From Hexactinellida sp. DTS-2022 (taxonomy: Eukaryota; Porifera; Hexactinellida): DNA of 64,000 nt. Both the position numbers and the translations under genes were made by a program. Numbering within the stretch: the first letter of the stretch is position 1; each line of letters starts with the position of its first letter. This document shows positions 20,300 to 31,025 of this stretch, piece by piece. A model generated the notes under the pieces. It saw only the letters and a list, made by a program, of their open reading frames with translations, was not told where the DNA came from and searched no databases. Where the stretch lies: assembly GCA_028753945.1 (NCBI GenBank), contig JAPNXP010000010.1, positions 623,042-687,041 of the forward strand. The letters run 5' to 3'.

Positions 20300-21700
20300 T
20301 AAATACATAATGGTTTACTTTTGGCTCAAACTGTCAATAAACACAATTGATAAAGCTAAAATTGGAATTGATAAATGAAATGGGAGCCAAATAAAGCACC
20401 AAAGGTGAAAATAAAATTTAGTCATTACGCAGTGAGACTGAAGGTTACATGAATTAATTACAGAGTTAGAATTAGAAATGAATGCACTAGTGACTAGACA
20501 GTAAGAAAGGAACCAATCTGCCGGAGGACACACTGAAGCAACAATATCGCTTTCTTATCCAAGAGTGTGAAATGCAATAGATTAATACGGGAGCTAGATA
20601 AAATGAACGCTCCAATTTACAAAAAAGATGTAGTCCTTTTGAGAGACAAATAACTACAGCGAGACTGGAATTGGGAATTTGGAAAACTAATATCAAATAA
20701 AACTATCGATAACTACCACAAACAGGACCTAAGATATCGCATCGAAACAGAACTCCAGCGGCTATACAAAGAGGCTACGGATCAGTTCTCAATGTAGAAG
20801 TCAGAGATAGCATTGGCCTGATAGAGAAGACTATAGAAGAACCCAATTTGTATATTGTACTAACTCCCACACCTAATGATATGGAGGAACACTGCTCTGG
20901 AATATATACAAAAAATATTGAACTTTCCTCTACCAATTCCACAGGAATTAGCAAAATAATTAATAGAGAAATACGAATCTCTGACAAACAGCTGAGAGCT
21001 GAAATTCTTAAACTGTGGACCTATCCTATGCCGGCGCTCATATTGCATGAGAGAGGAACTAACTAATTTGATAAAAGGAGAGTTCATATTCTTTGTGCAT
21101 CCTGGAATATAGGAAGATATGAAACCTCTGATCCTGTCTGAGCGATACATACTGCCCGGGGGATTAACTCGTCACGACTCAAAAGAATGGACAGATTGAA
21201 AAGAGAGTCAGCAATAGCGATTGGGTAAATTAAAAGCGATATAGGTTACATTGTACTAGATATGATAAATATACGGAAAGTGGACAGAAATGGTTTGAAG
21301 ATTCGTTTGCAGAAACTGATAAAGAACTCAACTTTGCATTCACAGAACTTCCTCTCTTGTACAGAGATGGAAGATCATTTTTGGAATACTTGGTCTACAA
21401 GAATCAATATTTCGCGTTGTTGAAGCAAATATACGACATTCTTCTGAGACGAATCCGTCATTTCTACAACAACATAATTAATTATATCTGTTGCTATTAA
21501 GTATTAATCCGATCCATTACTCGTAGCTCCACCTAAAGCCGAAAGGGACATACCTATGCATCTGGAGTAGATATGGGGGCAACTGAAGGGTTGCAGTTAG
21601 TCACTCCAGCTTCTGTCCTTGTGGTTAATAAAACTGTGTTTGTAGCAGAAAAAACTCAAACTAACTATCTATGAAATGAAGGTAGCTAGAAGGAAACTTC
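20300..21700 (+). pseudogene. unidentified degenerate coding remnant
   Basis: Short plus-strand open stretches in different frames have protein-like composition. Examples are RETELQ-type helices near 20730, IEEPNLYIVLTPTPNDMEEH near 20840, LPGGLTRHDSKEW near 21150 and FTELPLLYRDGRSFLEYLVY near 21340. They are separated by stops and frame changes, suggesting a decayed gene of about 1.4 kb. I do not recognise the family; a transposon or virus-like element is possible. Confidence 0.35.
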
Positions 21701-21776
21701 CAAGCACTTAGGATCGTTACCCTCTGAAACACCTTTCTGAAATGGCTTAACTCTTTTTAAAGTGATGATTACATTA

Positions 21777-21905
21777 CAAAAAATCTAAAATTACAGCTGT
21801 GCCGACAGCATTTTCTTTTGGAGGCACTATCAAGCGACCAACCACCAAGTATAGTGTCTCTAAAGGAACATGTTTTCGGCACAGCTGTAATTTTAGATTT
21901 TAATA
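21777..21905. mobile_element. MITE with CAGCTGTGCCG inverted repeats, copy 1
   Basis: The left arm AATCTAAAATTACAGCTGTG and the right arm CACAGCTGTAATTTTAGATT are near-perfect inverted repeats. A second copy of the family lies at 36094-36206. Confidence 0.7.
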
Positions 21906-22488
21906 TACAGATAGATCAAACATAGCCTTTCTAAACTTGAGTAGATAAGTTAATTTATTGAAAAGTTGAGTAGATTGGGAAATTCTTGACAAAAACTTGA
22001 GCAGAATTGCAATTATTCTGTAAAACTTGAGTAGATTCGGAATGATCTAGTCTTATATTTGAGTGTCAGTAAAAAGTTGAGGTGATTTGGAAAAAAAAAT
22101 TAAATTTGAGTATTGTTGGTATTATACCCGTATTATACATAGATACAAATTTCAAGGACATATTTTCGCAAGAAGTTTCACACAGATCTGACCACTCATT
22201 TGTGGTGTCATATCGTCACCACTGATCCAAATAGCTACATTATGGAATATTTGTTGTATGTGAATCTAAAATTACTTTGTGGACGTTTCCAAACTCACTT
22301 GCACAGTCTTGCAGTCTAACATAGCTGCAGTTCCTAGCCTTGTCTATATATTAATTGCCCATTTAAAGAAAATATTTTATTCTCTTGAAGCAAATACAGT
22401 ACAGTTCTTAAACAGCTGTGATGAATTATATTTCACTGTTCTAGACTGCTAGAATGAAGAGTAATTTTCTGAGCTAATTTAATTAAGC

Positions 22489-22600
22489 CCATCCATAGCT
22501 ATGGCCCATCATATACGGCGCAACTGTTGCATCGTGTATGTTGTAGTTTAATGAACCAAAATTGCATGCAATTTTGTTTTTCGAATGTGGTGGGCTTAAA
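22489..22600. mobile_element. short element of the AAGCCCA/TGGGCTT TIR family
   Basis: Left end TTAAGCCCATCCATAGC, right end GTGGTGGGCTTAAA. It contains the family-typical CAACTGTTGCATCGTGTATG. Related copies lie at 26763-27024 and 40268-41352. Confidence 0.6.
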
Positions 22601-23419
22601 AGATTCTTTCCCTAAGTAGTTAATATTCAGGTGTGCTTTAGGTGTGTAACAAACTATAAGGATTTTCCAAACAACGCCATTGCTTATTTGATAAAACTAT
22701 AAGCCCTTTCAAACTCAAATAATAGTTAGGAAGTAAATATCGACATGTGCTTTAGTTGCCCTAACTATTAATATAATTAATTATTAATTTATTATCCATA
22801 GAATGATCATGAAGAATATCAGGAAATAATCATAATCCTACAAATCTATAATTATCACAAGTAATATCTTAGAATAGGTTGGATAATGCAATTAATTGAA
22901 TGAATAAATTTACTTGCAAAATTGGATGAATATGCATAAAAAATGTCCACAAAGTGAATCGAGATTAAATAGAACTAAACACCTTCGAACTTAATCAATC
23001 AAATACTTGGACTACATTAGTATTTTTTGACATTGTATGTATTTTTAATTATCCAATTTATTGCTTTATGTCAGTTAATCATATTGGAATGATTGTATCT
23101 AATTTTGTAAATTATTGAATGATAACAGTATAATACTTAATTCATTCTATATATGTATAGTATGAATGCACACTTGTTAACTGTTGTTATTTAATATTAA
23201 TATCCTCCATGTTACGTTACCGTTACTTTTGCAAATAATTTAAGTTAATTTGCAACATTGGTACAGAATAATTTGAAAGCGTGGAAACAATAACAATTTA
23301 ATAGCCCCGGATTACATTCCTACTTCCCTGATTTTGTACAAACAAGTAAACTTTCTAACACATATCTGGGAATATTTATAAATACTAAATAGTATACATT
23401 AATTGCTCGAATAGTACTG

Positions 23420-23457
23420 ACATGTAATGTATGTAGTACCGTACATACATTACATGT
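23420..23457. repeat. perfect 16-bp hairpin
   Basis: ACATGTAATGTATGTA at 23420-23435 pairs perfectly with 23442-23457 across a 6-nt GTACCG loop. It lies about 180 bp downstream of the ART copy 2 stop. It is too short for a usual miRNA precursor. Confidence 0.55.
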
Positions 23458-23637
23458 TGATTTCGTTAGGCCAAGCAAGGAGCATAACTATCTACATTCT
23501 AGAAAATTGAGTAATAATATCGTGAGGAAATTATTTATACAGACATTCACATAATATGTAAACAAAGTATAAAATAATAAATACCAAATTAAATTAGTAA
23601 TTGCTGACAACAAAACTTTCTCGGTATAGTAATGCAT

Positions 23638-25218
23638 TCACTGAGGAGCTATTAGCTTAAGGTTAATAAAATTAAGACAGTCAGAAGGCAATACCTTGAA
23701 ACGAGCTCCACACGGATACAGATATTCTCCCTGTTCAGGTGTAGAAGCGAACTTTCCTATTAGCTTAGGAGAACATGGACACACTGTAGAATTGTCAATT
23801 CTCAACATACGATTTGCTTTCGAGAACTTTGGAGAACCTTCCATAACAGAACACGATAAAAAGTTGAGAAAAGAAAATTCGTATCCATCAACTAGTTCAG
23901 CTTGTACATTTTCCTCTAATGTAATTCCCTTATAAGTATATCCATGGTACGATTCCAATTCATCCCAGTGTGTGAGCACAGCATTGAGAATTAGTGCGTA
24001 CATTCCAAGATCCAAATTCGTATTCGAAATCTTGTTCTTTCCTTGAAGAACAAACTGGTCATGAAACAGATTATTCAATTTGTGATTAACCAACTTCCGA
24101 TCTTCCCTTGTGTAGATTTGAATTATTTTGGAATAAAAATTCCTTTTCTCTTCTTCAGGCGAAGAAGATACTTTTATATCCAACATATTCGAATACGCAA
24201 CATCGAAGTTTCTAATTTGGTACGCAACCTCACGCTTGGCTAACACCCAATTAGCTCCATTGTTTATGTACAAGAATACTTGCTTGAGCATAGATTGGAA
24301 GTCTTGGTTAATACCTAGCATCTCTTTGGGACATATAATGTTCTGATAGTCTTCTAGGACACTCGAGAAGAAAATAATGAATATTTCGTCTGCTTTATCT
24401 GGAGGATTAAAGCCAGGGAGTGATAAGTAATATTTTTTAATTAAATCTTTCTTGTCATTAATGACATCAAATATCTTAGGATTATCCTTTGCGAGGTCTC
24501 CTGGTGTTTTACCAGAGCCGTAGCGATGCGATTCACTCTCAACAGTCTCAACATAAGGGTTAGAAGCAGGGTAGTCTAGCATTTGAGTTACCTGATCTAA
24601 GTTGTTATCAATAGCTACCTGGTGTAGCACAGTCAATCCTGTATCAGGCAATAACACGTTAATCAGATGGGGGCTACAGTTGAGAATTCTTATTACCATT
24701 TCCCAATTTTTCGTTTTAATATATTTAGCTATCGAGTCCATTGCCTCTTTATCTTTAATCCGAAAGTCTTCGTTTTCAATCAGATGCTTTGATATAACCA
24801 TTTTTAGTAGAAAATTCTGTTGCGCTTCGATAATGAGATTTTTTATATCTTTATTAACAGCCAGCTCATCAGCTGTTCTCCCAGATCCGAACTTGTTCCT
24901 CTCCTGTCTGGTTAGCAAGAGAGGGTCGCTTGTCCGGTAGCTCAGTGCTCTAACCACGTCAGCTTTCTTCCCTCTATAGGCTGCCACGTGTAGCACGCCC
25001 CACGCTAAATCTCCAGGAATACAGTTTATGTAGTCAGGCAGTGCATCCAATAACTCCCATACTCTAGCGAATTTCCCGAGACTCGCTTGATTCAATGATT
25101 CGTGTACCTCTTCAAGGGATCTTTCTTCAAATCTTGTAGCGTTGATTTCTTGATTATATTTAACGCTATACTTATCTGTTTGAACGATAACTCTATTACA
25201 AGGCAAATTAGAAGCCAT
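23638..25218 (-). CDS. ankyrin-repeat protein with ADP-ribosyltransferase domain, copy 2
   Basis: A 526 aa single-exon paralogue of the gene at 18086-19681. Ankyrin-like units include GVLHVAAYRGKKADVVRAL and TVLHQVAIDNNLDQVTQML. The C-terminal ART-like part keeps FLSCS and QGEYLYP (Q496, E498). The first motif reads GYTYKGI, so the position of the usual NAD-binding arginine is K430. Copy 1 has TYREV there, keeping the Arg but losing the Gly. Blocks identical between the copies alternate with strongly different blocks. A TATAAATA box on the minus strand near 25240 starts about 25 nt before the ATG. The loss of the arginine may mean a regulatory, pseudo-enzyme role; this is inference. Confidence 0.7.
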   Translation of the reverse strand: MASNLPCNRVIVQTDKYSVKYNQEINATRFEERSLEEVHESLNQASLGKFARVWELLDALPDYINCIPGDLAWGVLHVAAYRGKKADVVRALSYRTSDPLLLTRQERNKFGSGRTADELAVNKDIKNLIIEAQQNFLLKMVISKHLIENEDFRIKDKEAMDSIAKYIKTKNWEMVIRILNCSPHLINVLLPDTGLTVLHQVAIDNNLDQVTQMLDYPASNPYVETVESESHRYGSGKTPGDLAKDNPKIFDVINDKKDLIKKYYLSLPGFNPPDKADEIFIIFFSSVLEDYQNIICPKEMLGINQDFQSMLKQVFLYINNGANWVLAKREVAYQIRNFDVAYSNMLDIKVSSSPEEEKRNFYSKIIQIYTREDRKLVNHKLNNLFHDQFVLQGKNKISNTNLDLGMYALILNAVLTHWDELESYHGYTYKGITLEENVQAELVDGYEFSFLNFLSCSVMEGSPKFSKANRMLRIDNSTVCPCSPKLIGKFASTPEQGEYLYPCGARFKVLPSDCLNFINLKLIAPQ

Positions 25219-25950
25219 TTATGCGTGTTCACTGTTTATTGTATTTATAGTTGTGTAGTCAGTTAGTTAGTATACTTACTCCTAGCTAGCTCCTAATATA
25301 TAGTAACTTCAATACAATTTAATATTGCAAGAGATAAGGTAAAAGATGCTTGTAATATAATATTAGTATTGACTTGTTAACAACTCAGAATAGGCTACAT
25401 GAGTAAGATGTAAATTTAATGAATTCAGTCAAGTTCAATTGAATGGTATCATAAAGATTATAACTAAATAAAGTAGCTAGCTATTATACAATTAATTGAA
25501 CTGAATCTAACAACGTGCAATGTAGTAATGTTATAATTAGATTTCAATTTATAAGAAAAATGAAAACATGTATAATTGAGAAAATTCCCAAAAATTCCGA
25601 AGTTTTAAAATAAATTCCAAATATACGTACTCATGTGTTTTAAAAAGATTCCAAATATACTCAAGTTTAAAATTGGGTGATTAAAGATGTACTCAAGGTT
25701 TTAGTGAATTATTCCAAATACTATACTGAAGTTTTATTGAATTATTTTCTAATATACTACTCAACTTTTCAATAAATTCACAGATCACTCAAGTTTTAGA
25801 AAGGCTATATTTGGTAGGACTGAAACGAATATTCGAAGTGTAACGAACGAACCTTTTTCTAAACGAACGAATATTCGAATATTCGTTCGTTTTGATGACT
25901 AATTCAAGACACAAAATATAGTGGAATATAGCTTTTTGTTAATGTTACAA

Positions 25951-26285
25951 TACAGTCAACTCCGCTTAATAGAGTCACCTCGGAACCAGGTCGCTTTGAC
26001 CCAATTAAGCAGTGAAATCTATTAACCGGTAAGCTCTATTAAGTTTCTGGTACTTAAATCAATCGGGTTATTGCGAAATTTTGCCGCAAATTATCAAAAA
26101 TTTACACTAAAGATCAATTTTTTTAATTTAATCACTCCTAAGGGTGAGAATTGCTTATTAATTCACATGACTGGGTATTGACGATAAAAATAATTAATTA
26201 ATTATTATTCGCTTATAACGAATATTCGGATATAACGAAGGAATTTACAGGTCCCAAGCACTTCGTTATAACAGAGTTCACTGTA
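25951..26285. mobile_element. pogo/Tigger-like element
   Basis: The left end TACAGTCAACTCCGCTTAAT and the right end CGTTATAACAGAGTTCACTGTA are complementary in their first 14 or so bases. Internal TCTATTAAGC and TATAACGAA motifs are family-typical. Confidence 0.6.
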
Positions 26286-26762
26286 CAATTAGCAATTTGG
26301 TAATTAGAGATTTCTCTATCAGATACGTTAAGTCGAGGAACAAAAACTCGTTTCCATTGTTCACTTGGCTCTAATATAATTTCCCTAAAGTATTTCCAAG
26401 TAATTTTCAACATACAATTTGTTTTAGCACGCCAATAAATTGCTAAAAGAAACTAGTTCAGCTTGTGACTCCTGGCACATCCGATTCAACTCTTCCGGAC
26501 AAGTGGTCAGTCAATAAACTTAAGAGAATTGTTAAAAATAAAAAACGCTGTGCAGAGTATACGTAAATCGTTCAAGTCACACTACAATCTATAAATAGAT
26601 TATTGTTAATCTCGATCTCATACTACTGTACATAGACGAATTGCTAACTGATATATACTGACTACCGGACTGAACGAACTTTGTAATTAAACTTTCACTT
26701 AAATTGACGAGAAACTGACTAGTAAGTAGAAAGTTTAACAATAGTATAGCGTAACTCGAGAT

Positions 26763-27024
26763 ACTATAAAGCCCACAATACACAATGCAACAACAATGCA
26801 AGGAATTATCCAGGTGCACGAGACGCTCCTTTTGGAGCATGATTTTGGTAAATTTGTATTTAGGAGCGTGAAAATTAGGAATCCTCTCCTATACCGTAAC
26901 ATTAATTTGTGATTTAGGCGTATGAAAATTGGATCAGACCAAGATTAGGAGCGTATTTACAAATGGCTGTATAATACACTGAACAGCATGCAACTGTTGC
27001 ATCGTGTATGGTGGGCTTTATAGT
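26763..27024. mobile_element. 262-bp TIR element of the AAGCCCAC family
   Basis: The ends are perfect complements, ACTATAAAGCCCAC and GTGGGCTTTATAGT, followed by ATACACAATGCAAC and GTTGCATCGTGTAT. It is non-coding. Confidence 0.7.
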
Positions 27025-27619
27025 TATAACTGATATTCAAAATAGTTCGTAAATTCATTGTCAATAAGTATTGTATTGTAGGTTACAGTGATAATGTTAA
27101 ATTAATTAAATAGAATTTCAATATCCAAATTACATTTTATATTAATTAATTAAAGTACTTATAAGTATTACAAACAGATCTTAAGTATAGTATTTATTTA
27201 CGTTACTATTTTAAATAATACAATTGACGTAATCATCAACTGTAAAATACTTGTACCAACACATTTAATAATAACAGTCATTATCAAGTAGTATAGTAAG
27301 GTATACTATATATATTTTGTTCTTATAGCATCAGTATGACTGATGGCAGGAATATGCAGGCCACTTTGGAAATGTCGACTAAAGATGATCGCTAACATTT
27401 AGTATAGAAAGCTATTAATCAAACTCGAAAAATACTACATTTCTGACTAGTTTGATAAGACACAAATGAAGTTCGCAACAAGTGGCATTTGTGGAACAAA
27501 TTATTGATTGGTACGAATACTTTTGCAAAGTAGCAAATAAAAATGTATTCCGCTGCCCGGAGTAAACATCTTTATCTAATATGTCTCAATACGATTATCA
27601 ACCTACTATAATAAATAAA

Positions 27620-28700
27620 TCTTATATATTAAATCACAATGATTTTTTTTTTTTTTTTTTTGTTCCGAATTGATTGAGGAACTGGTAAGAGATACAGACT
27701 TGAAATTTGGCAGGAGGGTGGGAAATAATGTTTCTAGGAACAAGTTCTAATATCTAAGAAAAATATTCACATCTTCCCTTCCCTAAAGTTGACAAAACTT
27801 TAGCCTATTAAATTCGAGAGTTTTCCAGTATGGATTAGCAGCTAGCATTCAATTCGTATAAAAGAATTTCAGTCTCTCTATCAATTGTTAAGTGTGCGTT
27901 ATAGAATGCCTATCTGAGACTGTGATTTAATTGGTCGAGAGGAAATTCATTCATCCAATCAGTTATTGTGTTCCGTCTGTCTACCCATACATTTCGAAAA
28001 TTCCAATGTGTCTATTTGATTATTACCAATCAATACAATAACTTCTCCACAGCCCAAAGTTAGGGGTCCACAGAGTTGTACAGTTTGTTAGTGATATTAA
28101 TTTTCTATTTGGAGTTAGTTTATTAATATATACACGCCATATTACACGGACATGCGTTATTATCTAGAAAACTGTCAGTTCTAACTAGCATAAATATTCA
28201 ACAGTACAGGCGCTGATTAGTATTTCCCAATTTATTTTTTCAGTCCTTATACGTATATACCTATGGCTGGGGCCCATTGATATAGACAGCTTAGGGAGGC
28301 ACAGCCCTACTCTGAAACAATAGCATTATTGTTACGTGGGTCACTAGCGGTCACCTAAATATTTCCCATATGATTCCCGTAATATAATCAATTTGTGCTT
28401 TTGAATTTAAGTAATGCTCAAGGGGGTAAGTGTTACAACCCGTCCTTTTTATTACAAAATGACAAAAAGCGTGATGTAGGGAGGGGGTATATAATTTTTT
28501 CGTCATTTTTCGTCCATAATCGAAAGTTTTTATAGGAGCCTAGATTCAGTTTAAGTCTATTGGAGTATATAATTAAATACAACGGACATTTAATTTGAAA
28601 AGGGATGTGTTTTGAAATACAAGCGAGGGCCGCAGGCCCGAGTGCAAGTTGTAAGAACGCGCGTAGCGCGGACGAGCAGCTTGTTGTAATAAAATGTGAT
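27620..28700 (+). mobile_element. Helitron-like non-autonomous element, 3' end uncertain
   Basis: The 5' end A|TCTTATATATTAAATCACAA is followed by a 20-nt T tract and TTCCGAATTGATTGAGGAAC. The body at about 27760-27960 is closely similar to 61735-61975 in the better-defined Helitron. Hairpin-rich GC sequence (GGGCCGCAGGCCC at about 28628) lies near the proposed 3' side. I could not fix a CTAG terminus. Confidence 0.5.
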
Positions 28701-29281
28701 ATTCCCGAAAATTCCTAAACATTTTTGGACCCAATATGACGAAAAAACAATAATCGCCTAGGTAAGATGGCTGATTTATGTAAAAACCGTTAATAAAACC
28801 GAGAAATAGCTAGAGACCTGTTCATTTTAATTGATAAATAGGAAGAACATCCTTAGGAGACTACAATCTCTATATTTTCAATTTGTAATTCGATTTATAA
28901 GAGTTACTGGACCAGAAGACAAATTTCGATAAAACTGACGAACAAAGACTAAATTGAAATTCGGGTTTCGAGGTGATCATCTCCAGGAAATTCTCTATTC
29001 CCTGTCCAAATTTGAAATATATATCACCAATGGTCTAGTCAGGCGATCGCGTATGGCCGGCCGGACGATTTTAGATCTGTCCATCTTATAGTATAAAACT
29101 ATAGTAGGACTGTCACTGGAAGATTGGTTCCCGAAAATTTCCGTGATAGGACCCTACTATAACGTTTTACCAGAAGAAGCATATTAAAAATCAATTGGAT
29201 GTATAAATCCGTAATGGACTATTAACTGAATATGGAACAATTTTCAGACGCTTAAATGAAAATAAACAAACCGTAGATCAG

Positions 29282-29383
29282 GGTTTTTTTAAGGCCGATC
29301 TTGGTGTAAATTTTGCACCAAGATTTTTTGCAGTTACACCACGATTTGGGTGGGTCGCGGCCTCTGCAGTGTTGAAATCAACC
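29282..29383 (-). mobile_element. fragment of the CAGGGTTTT hAT-like MITE
   Basis: GGGTTTTTTTAAGGCCGATC and TTGGTGTAAATTTTGCACC match the right part of the complete copy at 50737-50868, in inverse orientation. It lies immediately downstream of LSM8. Confidence 0.6.
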
Positions 29384-29409
29384 CATAGATAGAAAATAAA
29401 ATCATCAAT

Positions 29410-29700
29410 CTATGTTTTGAATACATCAAGTGGTTCAGCATGAATATAAGTCAAATCAATGGCATTATCAATGTCCATGTCCAGCTCACCAATAATAGCT
29501 ACATTGTCTCCTCTGATTACGTATAGGCCCAGCGACACTTCTTCCACACCCACATTATGCGAGTACACTCGCTCTACTGTGTTCACTAGCACTATGTTTA
29601 TAACTTGATCGTAAGCCTTGAGTTTACCTGTAATTACTCTCCCGTCTCCCGTTATAACTGCTACTTTCTTGTCAGCAAAAGGTTCCAACGAAGCTGCCAT
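29410..29700 (-). CDS. LSM8: LSM8, U6 snRNA-associated Sm-like protein
   Basis: Subunit specific to the nuclear LSM2-8 ring, which binds the 3' end of U6 snRNA in splicing. The Sm1 motif is KKVAVITGDGRVITGKLKAY and the Sm2 motif is YVIRGDNVAIIGELD. AIDLTYIHAEPL matches the LSM8-specific C-terminus, unlike the P-body subunit LSM1. The 96 aa length equals the human protein. It is a single exon and sits head-to-tail with CRYL1, about 330 bp upstream on the same strand. Confidence 0.95.
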   Translation of the reverse strand: MAASLEPFADKKVAVITGDGRVITGKLKAYDQVINIVLVNTVERVYSHNVGVEEVSLGLYVIRGDNVAIIGELDMDIDNAIDLTYIHAEPLDVFKT

Positions 29701-30032
29701 ACAATCAATTAGGGTCTATTCTAATAGGAAATCGTATAGAGGAATATCTCAAGGATTGTAAAGGATTCGTATTAATTTTATTATTTAGAATGGGAAATAT
29801 ACTTAACTTAAATAGTGCCACATCATTAATTTATACCGATAATGTATTATTATTATTATTAACGGGAGTTGACTGTAATATATTCTGAAAAACAGTTGCT
29901 CTTCCACAAGGTAGATTTTATCTCGGTATAATAAACAAAAGGGTATATCACAAAAGAGAATTACAAAATTAAGTAATTCGTGTACTGTATAAGTTAGTCG
30001 ATAGATAAGTGAACACTTCATCAAGGTGTGGG
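29701..30032. other. intergenic region between CRYL1 and LSM8
   Basis: Short AT-rich spacer holding the CRYL1 3' end and the LSM8 promoter. No TATA box stands out before LSM8. Confidence 0.4.
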
Positions 30033-31025
30033 CTAAAGATTTTGTAGCGCTTTGTCCCTGCGTTTCATCTTCTCTTTCGCAATAGCTTTCAACCACTCAT
30101 CTCTCCAAGCACGTCTCTCTTCGAGCTTTTCGATAGGAATCTTAGCGTTCAGATACTCAGACACAGTCTCCAGCGTAGGCCCTGCGAGGTCCCTGGCCCC
30201 CAGCGCCTGCTGCTCCAAACACACCCTCTTTATGTTATCTCCGTATCTCTTGCAGTAGTCGACAGCTCCGTTCGCGTTAAGCTGCATCGTCTCGAAGTTA
30301 CCCATGAATGCATACCGCATTCCTATTCCCTCTGTCACAGCTATGTCCGCATCTTCTGCCGAGCACACGCCATCTTCCACCAGTCGCCAGCATTCCATCA
30401 GCAGTGCGTACTGAATGCGATTAAGTACGAATCCATTTACTTCTTTCCTTACGAGGATGGGAGACATTCCAAGCCCACGGTGAATTTCAGTCGTCCGCTT
30501 TACGGTCTCTTCAGAGGTCCATTTGGCCGGTACTATCTCCACGAGTGAGCAGTAATAAGGCGGGTTCACTGGGTGAGTAACAATGCAGTTTGCTTTGTGT
30601 TTGAGATCTTTAGTGAATTCAGATGGTGCAATGCAAGAAGAGCTGCTTGCTAAAATAGTGTTATCTCCCACTAGCGCGTCAATCTGCTTGAAGACTTGTT
30701 CTTTCAGCTGTACATTCTCTGGCACACACTCCTGTACGTACATAGCTGTATCAAGAGACTCGGGAAGCGAGTCTGTGTACTGAATCCGTGCTATAACCAT
30801 CGGAGCTTTCTCTCCGTTTCTGAGCCAGTCTTCAGTCTCCCACTGCAGCAGGAGAGACTCTATGACGGACCTTGCCAGGTCCAGCTGAGAAGACACAGTG
30901 TCATAGAGACTCACGTTGTAGCCGCTGCGAGCAAACATAGCAGACCAACTGCGCCCTATCAGGCCGCTGCCAATAATAGCGACTTTCCCGAGAGATTCGG
31001 ACGCGCTTCTAGAACACATTCTCAC
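30033..31025 (-). CDS. CRYL1: lambda-crystallin/L-gulonate 3-dehydrogenase
   Basis: Cytosolic NAD-dependent enzyme that oxidises L-gulonate in the glucuronate (uronate) cycle. The Rossmann dinucleotide site is VAIIGSGLIGRSWSAMFARS (residues 16-35). QECVPENVQLK, HPVNPPYYCSLVEIVPA and EVNGFVLNRIQYALL form the 3-hydroxyacyl-CoA dehydrogenase family core. GIGMRYAFMGNFETM is characteristic of CRYL1. The catalytic histidine is in THPVNPP. The length of 330 aa is close to the human 319. It is a single exon with a TATATAAG box on the minus strand about 30 nt upstream. GC content is visibly higher than in neighbouring DNA. Confidence 0.95.
   Translation of the reverse strand: MRMCSRSASESLGKVAIIGSGLIGRSWSAMFARSGYNVSLYDTVSSQLDLARSVIESLLLQWETEDWLRNGEKAPMVIARIQYTDSLPESLDTAMYVQECVPENVQLKEQVFKQIDALVGDNTILASSSSCIAPSEFTKDLKHKANCIVTHPVNPPYYCSLVEIVPAKWTSEETVKRTTEIHRGLGMSPILVRKEVNGFVLNRIQYALLMECWRLVEDGVCSAEDADIAVTEGIGMRYAFMGNFETMQLNANGAVDYCKRYGDNIKRVCLEQQALGARDLAGPTLETVSEYLNAKIPIEKLEERRAWRDEWLKAIAKEKMKRRDKALQNL

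Larger units (their letters stand above)
21917..25814. mobile_element. 3.9-kb segment bounded by inverted minisatellite-like repeats, containing ART copy 2
   Basis: The left arm (21917-22110) contains AGCCTTTCTAAACTTGAG and repeated AACTTGAGTAGATT-type units. The right arm (about 25600-25814) holds the same units in inverse, ending CTCAAGTTTTAGAAAGGCTA. Both arms share TTTATTGAAAAGTTGAGTAG (as its complement on the right). A gene between long inverted arms is the layout of a large TIR element or a captured gene. No transposase was seen inside. Alternatively the two arms are independent insertions. Confidence 0.45.
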
